From Anaerolineae bacterium (GTDB lineage Bacteria; Chloroflexota; Anaerolineae; 4572-78), in assembly GCA_027022125.1 (NCBI GenBank), contig JALVZI010000299.1, positions 1-9,518 on the forward strand: a stretch of DNA of 9,518 bases, in the 5' to 3' direction. This document shows positions 5,310 through 9,518 of the stretch, one piece after another; the first letter of the stretch is position 1, and every line of letters begins with the position of its first letter. The translations under genes and the position numbers were made by a program. The notes beneath the pieces were generated by a model. That model was not told where the DNA came from and made no database searches. It saw only the letters and a list, made by a program, of their open reading frames with translations.

Positions 5310-7841
5310 TCAACTGCGCAATTTTGCGCCGAGTTGTTTTTCCAGCGCTTTCACAATTTTATTCTGCTGTTTGGCGACCACTTTATCGTTCAACGTTTTA
5401 TCGGGCGCTTGGAACCACAAATTGTACGCCATACTTTTCTTGCCCGCACCGATTTGCTCACCGCGATAAATGTCGAACAGCCGCACATCCGCCAGCAGGA
5501 AACCGCCTGCTTTGCGGATGACCGCCTCCAACTCGGCGGCGGTGACGGATTCATCCACCACCACAGCGATGTCCTGCTGCACGGCGGGGAATCGCGGCAC
5601 GGGCGCCACCCGATACGAGTCGCTCGCCAGCGAGATGAGCGTTTCCACATTCAAATCGGCGGCAAGCACGGCGGTATCTTCCGGCAATTCATACGCTGCC
5701 ACCACCTGCGGATGCAACTGCCCCAGCACACCGAGCACCGTTTTGCCGGAAACCACTTCCGCCACCCGACCGGGGTAAAAGGTGGGATGTTCCACCGGGC
5801 GATAGCTGACTTCCGGCAGATGCAGCCCATCGAGCACAGACTCGATGATACCTTTCATATCGAAAAAGTCGGCGGGCGCGGCGTCGCCATCTTGCCAGTT
5901 GTGCGGTGCGCGCGGTCCTGAAAGTACCATCGCCGCCCGTGTCTGCTCGATGGGCAGCACGTCGTTTTCGGTGGGCAGAAAAACCGCCGACACCTCAAAC
6001 AGCGCCAATTCATCGGTGAAACGGCTGTTGGCGGCGGCAATTTCCAGCACGCTGTTCAGTAAACTGCGGCGCATCACCCGCCGGTCGGCGGTGGACGGGT
6101 TCACCAGCGCGACATATTGGCTGTCGTCCAGCGGTTCGCCGTTGGGGATGAGCCGCGCTTCGGCTTCGGGGGTCGTCAGCCGGTAGGTGATGATTTCCTG
6201 CATGCCGACATCCACCAGCAAATCCTGCAGGGTCATCTCCCATTCCAGTTTCGGATTGTTGCGCTGTGGCGGGAGCGCATCGGTCAATTCGGTGTGCGGA
6301 ATTTTGTCGTAACCGTACATGCGCACGATTTCTTCCACCAAATCCGCCCGCCCGATGACCGGGTCGGCGCTGATGTCCAGCCGGTGGTCGGGCACGGTGA
6401 CGCGCAATCCGTCATCGCCGACGGGTTCGCAAACAAATTCCAGCCCTTCCAGATAACCGCGAATGGTGTCGCGGTCGAGTTCAATGCCCAGCAGACGGGT
6501 CACATCGGCGGTAGAAATTTCCAGCGTGATGGTTTCCGGCGGCAGGGGATAGTTGTCCACCATATCGGCGGAGATGACGCCGCCCGCCAGTTCGTGAATC
6601 AGTTTTGCCGCCCGCAGCGCGCCGAGCATTGCCTGTGCCGGATGCACGCCGCGACTGAAGCGGTAGCCCGCTTCGGAATGAAGTTTGAGCGCGGTGGCGG
6701 TTTGGCGGATGTTGATGAAATTCCACGCCGCCGATTCGATGAGGATATTTTTGCTGGTCGGCTGCACCTCACTTTCCATACCGCCCATAATGCCGGCGAT
6801 GCTGAGTGCGGATTTCGGGTCGGTGACCATCACCGCCGAAGGGGGCATTTCGCGCACTTCGTCATCCAGCGTGCGCACTTTTTCGCCCGGCTCCGCCAAA
6901 CGGGTGATGATGCGCACTTTGCCGTCGTCGCTGTATTCGGCGGCGCGGGCTTGCAGCACATCCCAATCGAAGGCGTGGTTCGGCTGCCCGATTTCCAGCA
7001 TCACATAATTGCTCACATCCACGATATTGTTGATGGGACGCATACCCGCCAGCCGCAGGCGCAGTTGCATCCAATACGGCGATGGTTTGATTTCGATGCC
7101 TTCGATGAGGACGCCGACAAAACGCGGGTTCAGTTCGGGGACGGTGGTTTCAATGGTGAGCCGGTCGGCGAGCGGTTTGCCGGTCGGTTCGATGGTGAAA
7201 TCGGGGTAGCGCAATTTCTTGCCGGTCAGCGCGGCAATTTCGCGCGCCACACCGAGAATGGAGGTGGTGCGGGCGATGTTCGGCAGCACGTCAAATTCCA
7301 GCACCGCATCGCCGAGAATATCCACCAGCGGCGTGCCGGGTGCGGCATCCGATTCCATCAGCATGATGCCTTCATGTTCATCGCTGATGCCGAGTTCTTT
7401 TTCCGAGCAGAGCATGTGGCGGTTCATAATGCCGCGAATGGCGCGCCCTTTCAGTTTCATCTTTTTGCCCGGCACTTTGGCGTGCCCGTCATACACGGTG
7501 GCGCCTTCCATCACAAAAGGCGATTTCAGCCCCAGCGCGGAAATATCGCCCTGCCCGATATACGGGAAGAGATTCGGTGCGCCGGTGACGACCGTTTCGG
7601 GTTCGTCCGCGCCGATGTCCACCGTTGCCAGCACCAGTTTATCGGCGTTGGGGTGTTGTTCCACGCGCAGGATGTGTCCCAGCACCAGTTTTTCGCGGTC
7701 CCACGGCAGGTCAGATTCGGGCAAGCCGATATAATCGATGTGGGTCACTTCCATGCCGGCCATGGTCATCATCTCCGCCAATTCGGGCACGGACATTTCT
7801 ATATCAACAAAATCTTTCAGCCAAGATAGAGGTACTTTCAT
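5310..7841 (-). CDS. pheT: Phenylalanyl-tRNA synthetase beta subunit
   Basis: This 843-residue protein is the beta chain of the (alpha-beta)2 enzyme that charges tRNA-Phe; it binds tRNA and edits mischarged tyrosine. In order: an N-terminal segment (KVPLSWLKDFVDI), an OB-fold tRNA-binding domain with HPNADKL (63-69) and the MLCSEKELGI segment, the B3/B4 editing domain (about 230-400, with IVDVSNYVMLEIGQPNHAFD), the B5 DNA-binding-like domain (about 435-510), the catalytic-core-like domain (from EEIVRMYGYDKIP), and the C-terminal FDX-ACB anticodon-binding domain (from about 745, VPRFPAVQQDIAVVV). It is somewhat longer than the roughly 795 residues of the E. coli protein. The start ATG follows GGAG by six bases. 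It lies 73 nt downstream of pheS, in the usual operon order, and no separate promoter was recognised. Confidence 0.97.
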   Translation of the reverse strand: MKVPLSWLKDFVDIEMSVPELAEMMTMAGMEVTHIDYIGLPESDLPWDREKLVLGHILRVEQHPNADKLVLATVDIGADEPETVVTGAPNLFPYIGQGDISALGLKSPFVMEGATVYDGHAKVPGKKMKLKGRAIRGIMNRHMLCSEKELGISDEHEGIMLMESDAAPGTPLVDILGDAVLEFDVLPNIARTTSILGVAREIAALTGKKLRYPDFTIEPTGKPLADRLTIETTVPELNPRFVGVLIEGIEIKPSPYWMQLRLRLAGMRPINNIVDVSNYVMLEIGQPNHAFDWDVLQARAAEYSDDGKVRIITRLAEPGEKVRTLDDEVREMPPSAVMVTDPKSALSIAGIMGGMESEVQPTSKNILIESAAWNFINIRQTATALKLHSEAGYRFSRGVHPAQAMLGALRAAKLIHELAGGVISADMVDNYPLPPETITLEISTADVTRLLGIELDRDTIRGYLEGLEFVCEPVGDDGLRVTVPDHRLDISADPVIGRADLVEEIVRMYGYDKIPHTELTDALPPQRNNPKLEWEMTLQDLLVDVGMQEIITYRLTTPEAEARLIPNGEPLDDSQYVALVNPSTADRRVMRRSLLNSVLEIAAANSRFTDELALFEVSAVFLPTENDVLPIEQTRAAMVLSGPRAPHNWQDGDAAPADFFDMKGIIESVLDGLHLPEVSYRPVEHPTFYPGRVAEVVSGKTVLGVLGQLHPQVVAAYELPEDTAVLAADLNVETLISLASDSYRVAPVPRFPAVQQDIAVVVDESVTAAELEAVIRKAGGFLLADVRLFDIYRGEQIGAGKKSMAYNLWFQAPDKTLNDKVVAKQQNKIVKALEKQLGAKLRS

Positions 7842-7862
7842 TTTTAACTCCGTATGATTCGA

Positions 7863-7918
7863 GTTTCAGGTTCAAAGTTGCATTCGTCATTCGCTATTCG
7901 CTATTCGTAACTCGTCAG
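7863..7918 (+). repeat. Heptad array between pheS and pheT
   Basis: Eight 7-nt units in one register pass from GTTTCAG and GTTCAAA types through GTTGCAT to TCGCTAT and TCGTAAC types. The pheS stop codon (7915-7917, minus strand) lies in the last unit. The same unit types in nearly the same order occur in the longer array at 8951-9174, so the two share an origin. It would be transcribed as the spacer of the pheST mRNA. Confidence 0.85.
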
Positions 7919-8940
7919 AATTGTCGCAAAAATCGCAGGTCGTTGCCCCAGAAATAGCGAATATCTTCGATGCCGTGTTTGAGCATAGTGATTCGCTCCG
8001 GTCCCATACCGAAGGCGAAACCGGTGTAAATTTCGGGGTCGTAGCCGCCGTTGCGCAAAACGGTGGGATGCACCATACCGCAGCCCAAAATTTCGAGCCA
8101 GCCGGTATATTTGCACGTTTTGCAGCCTTTGCCGCCGCAAATGATGCACTGCACATCCATTTCCGCGCTCGGTTCGGTGAAGGGAAAATAACTGGCGCGG
8201 AAGCGGGTCGGTTTGTTTTCGCCGAACAATCGCTGGGCGAAAGCGGTGAGCGTGCCTTTCAGGTCGGTCATCCGAATGTTGCGCCCGATTGCCAGCCCTT
8301 CCACCTGATGGAACTGGATTTCGCTGCGGGCGGTGATTTGCTCGTGACGGTAGCACATCCCCGGCAAAATGATGCGCACCGGGTCGGGGGCATATTCGTG
8401 CATAGCGTGAATCTGCCCCGGCGATGTGTGCGTGCGCAGCAGAACGCCGTCGGTGGTGGTGTAAAAGGTGTCTTGCATTTCGCGGGCGGGGTGGTGCGGC
8501 GGGATGTTCAGCAGTTGGAAGTTGTATTCATCCGTTTCCACATCGCGGGCGCGATAGACCTGAAAGCCCATTTCCGCCCAAATTTGGTAGATGCGGCGCA
8601 GCACCTGCGTGCTGGGGTGCAGGTGTCCGCGGCGGACGGGTCGACCGGGCAGGGTCACGTCGAGCGCGTTTTCGGCGAAGGCTTTTTCCATTTCCTGCGC
8701 TTTGATTTCGGCGGCGCGGCGGTCGTGTGCCGCTTCCAACTCGCGTTTCAACTCGTTGGCACGCTTGCCGAATGCGGGGCGTTCCTCGCGCGGCAATTCG
8801 CCCACGCGGCGCAGCATCAGCGTGATTTCGCCCTTTTTGCCCAGATATTGGATGTGCCAGCCGGTCAGCGATTTGCTGTCGGCAATCGCATTCAATTCTG
8901 CCAGCGCCTTTTGCGCCAGTTGTTCCAGTTGGTTGAGCAT
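7915..8940 (-). CDS. pheS: Phenylalanyl-tRNA synthetase alpha subunit
   Basis: This 341-residue class II synthetase chain carries the aminoacylation active site, which activates phenylalanine with ATP and transfers it to the 2'-OH of tRNA-Phe. An N-terminal coiled-coil arm (about 1-85, including the conserved YLGKKGEI) is followed by the catalytic domain: HPSTQVL/DTFYT near motif 1, RTHTSPGQIHAM, motif 2 with YRHEQITARSEIQFHQVEGL (His211), and motif 3 near 309-318 (GFAFGMGPERITML). A CX2C-X4-CX2C cluster (Cys265, 268, 273, 276), seen in many bacterial PheS proteins, may bind zinc. The length is normal. The start ATG is five bases after GGAGG (8946-8950). The protein ends in NDLRFLRQF exactly where a heptad array begins. 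It heads a pheS-pheT operon. Confidence 0.97.
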   Translation of the reverse strand: MLNQLEQLAQKALAELNAIADSKSLTGWHIQYLGKKGEITLMLRRVGELPREERPAFGKRANELKRELEAAHDRRAAEIKAQEMEKAFAENALDVTLPGRPVRRGHLHPSTQVLRRIYQIWAEMGFQVYRARDVETDEYNFQLLNIPPHHPAREMQDTFYTTTDGVLLRTHTSPGQIHAMHEYAPDPVRIILPGMCYRHEQITARSEIQFHQVEGLAIGRNIRMTDLKGTLTAFAQRLFGENKPTRFRASYFPFTEPSAEMDVQCIICGGKGCKTCKYTGWLEILGCGMVHPTVLRNGGYDPEIYTGFAFGMGPERITMLKHGIEDIRYFWGNDLRFLRQF

Positions 8941-8950
8941 AAAAGCCTCC

Positions 8951-9174
8951 GTTTCAGGTTTCGGATTTCAGGTTTCGGGTTGTTCAAAGTTCAAGGTTCA
9001 AGGTTTCGGGTTTCAAGTCCAAAGTCTCAAGTCTAATGTCCAAAGTCATCACGCATCACGTTTCACGCATCACGTTTCAGGGTTTCAGGGTAGTAAGGTT
9101 GCAATCGTTATTCGTAATTCGCTATTCGTAACTCGCTATTCCCCTGCTCCATACTTCCTGCTTCTTGCTTCTTT
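8951..9174 (+). repeat. Long heptad array in one unbroken 7-nt register
   Basis: The stretch divides into 32 consecutive 7-nt units without loss of register, though the unit sequence changes along the way. It starts with GTTTCAG/GTTTCGG units (8951-8978), then AAGGTTC-like, AAAGTCT-like and TCACGCA/TCACGTT units (9049-9076). It then passes through TCAGGGT and a less regular stretch (9084-9104) to TCGTAAT/TCGCTAT units (9105-9139) and CTTCTTG-like units (9154-9174). It begins at the base after the pheS ribosome binding site (8946-8950) and its last units hold the -35 box of the rightward promoter. It would form nearly the whole pheST leader RNA. Confidence 0.85.
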
Positions 9175-9193
9175 AAACACCATCTGTTATACT
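9165..9193 (+). promoter_or_regulatory. Promoter of the TPR gene
   Basis: A -35 TTGCTT (9165-9170) is spaced 17 bp from a -10 TATACT (9188-9193, five of six). Transcription would start near 9200, leaving a short leader with GAGG (9219-9222) before the ATG at 9230. The -35 lies in the last heptads of the array. The -10 overlaps that of an opposite promoter (9186-9214). Confidence 0.6.
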
Positions 9194-9214
9194 TATGGAA
9201 AGTCGTTATGACAA
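9186..9214 (-). promoter_or_regulatory. Probable promoter of the pheS-pheT operon, overlapping the opposite promoter
   Basis: On the minus strand a -35 TTGTCA (9209-9214, five of six) is spaced 17 bp from a -10 TATAAC (9186-9191, five of six). The start would be near 9179, giving a leader of about 240 nt made almost entirely of heptads. No better candidate is visible closer to pheS. The -10 shares four base pairs with the -10 of the rightward promoter. Confidence 0.55.
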
Positions 9215-9229
9215 ATTTGAGGTGAAGTG

Positions 9230-9463
9230 ATGGCATCTCTATTACAGCAGGGAATTTCCGCTTTTGAAAAGGGCGATACCGAAACCGCCCGCAAACTATT
9301 TGAGCAGGTTTTGCTCGCCGATGACCAAAACGACCGCGCGCTGGTTTGGATGAGTCGGGTGGCACGCACCCCCGCCGAGCGAAAATTGCTGCTGGAACGC
9401 GCGCTGAAAGCCAATCCCGCCAATGCCAACGCCCGCGCCGCGCTGGAATCGCTCAAGGTCTGA
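9230..9463 (+). CDS. TPR-repeat protein, N-terminal fragment cut by adaptor sequence
   Basis: The visible protein (about 77 residues) holds one good TPR helix pair (LQQGISAFEKGDTETARKLF, ending QVLLADDQND) and a second repeat region (LLLERALKANPANANARAAL), with VWMSRVARTPAER between them. TPR modules mediate protein-protein contacts. From memory, short N-terminal domains of this kind head many Chloroflexota proteins, often before membrane or other domains. The ATG at 9230 has GAGG seven bases upstream; a GTG at 9227 is too close to it. The reading frame is trustworthy only to about 9459: the apparent stop (9461-9463) falls in adaptor-like sequence. The gene is therefore probably truncated and its full function cannot be read. 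It is divergent from pheST. Confidence 0.75.
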   Translation: MASLLQQGISAFEKGDTETARKLFEQVLLADDQNDRALVWMSRVARTPAERKLLLERALKANPANANARAALESLKV

Positions 9464-9518
9464 CGCTTATACACATCGCCGAGCCCCCCGGACGCCACCA
9501 CCCCCCGGCGGCCATAGT
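9460..9518 (+). other. Sequencing-adaptor (Nextera/Tn5 type) read-through at the contig end
   Basis: Bases 9460-9493 match the remembered Illumina Nextera transposase read-through adaptor at 28 of 34 positions, including an exact CTTATACACATC (9466-9477) and CCGAGCCC. All but one of the mismatches change the adaptor base to C or G, as in low-quality read tails. The following 25 bases would then be index and flow-cell sequence. The minus-strand translation contains GDVYKRQ, a well-known signature of this adaptor in databases. This is not genomic DNA. Confidence 0.88.

Noticed and set aside
6117..7829. A 570-codon open frame on the plus strand opposite pheT
   Set aside because: It is a shadow of codon bias in GC-rich pheT: His/Arg/Gly-rich, no recognisable domain and no ribosome binding site, and pheT is complete on the other strand. 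The same applies to long frames opposite the ABC gene (48-1334), the synthetase (3154-4068, 3786-4649) and pheS (7921-9036).
8941..9229. T-box or Phe leader-peptide attenuator for pheST
   Set aside because: No T-box core, no run of Phe codons in any small frame and no terminator/antiterminator pair could be recognised.
9195..9230. An 11-codon upstream ORF whose stop overlaps the TPR gene's ATG, suggesting translational coupling
   Set aside because: The predicted transcript starts near 9200, after this ATG, and no ribosome binding site precedes it.
9193..9501. A 102-codon minus-strand frame starting in the right end
   Set aside because: Its start and the GDVYKRQ segment are adaptor-derived, and the rest is antisense to the TPR gene.

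Overview
The window is a stretch of bacterial chromosome with GC-rich coding sequence, AT-richer intergenic DNA full of short degenerate tandem repeats, and a sequencing-adaptor artefact at its right end. It looks like the end of a metagenome or draft-genome contig. The best guess for the source is Chloroflexota (Anaerolineae-like). The reasons are the small N-terminal TPR module of the last gene, the heptanucleotide arrays between genes, the fused ADP-forming acyl-CoA synthetase and the form of PheS/PheT. This is recalled family knowledge, not a database result, and is only moderately secure.

Layout. (1) 9-1949, minus: an ABC exporter half-transporter starting at TTG, with Gln in place of the NBD switch-loop His. 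(2) 1950-2297: an intergenic region whose two ends carry similar heptad arrays in opposite orientation, around a 57-nt hairpin element. (3) 2298-2741, minus: a MarR-family repressor. Its clear sigma-70-type promoter overlaps a 32-bp palindrome, the probable autoregulatory operator. (4) 2742-3156: a divergent intergenic region with an 8-nt array, a 9-nt array, a two-hairpin 'GTCATTCC' element and a 6-nt array ending just before a ribosome binding site. (5) 3157-5223, plus: a fused alpha-beta ADP-forming acyl-CoA (acetyl-CoA) synthetase with both relay histidines. (6) 5310-7841 and 7915-8940, minus: pheT and pheS in the operon order pheS-pheT. (7) 8941-9229: a divergent region with about 224 nt of heptads in one unbroken register and two overlapping, oppositely directed promoters. 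(8) 9230 to about 9459, plus: the N-terminus of a TPR protein, cut off by adaptor-like sequence (9460-9518) that supplies its apparent stop codon.

How the genes work together. marR and the ABC gene form a plausible regulator-exporter unit, and the switch-loop substitution suggests a heterodimer partner encoded to the left of the window. pheS and pheT make the two subunits of phenylalanyl-tRNA synthetase. The acyl-CoA synthetase makes ATP from an acyl-CoA by substrate-level phosphorylation, or runs in reverse, and shows no functional tie to its neighbours.

No new enzymatic or defence system is visible. The least ordinary feature is the repeat architecture. The arrays keep a fixed unit length while the unit sequence changes, point toward flanking genes, stop right beside Shine-Dalgarno sequences and stop codons, and supply the last codons of some genes.
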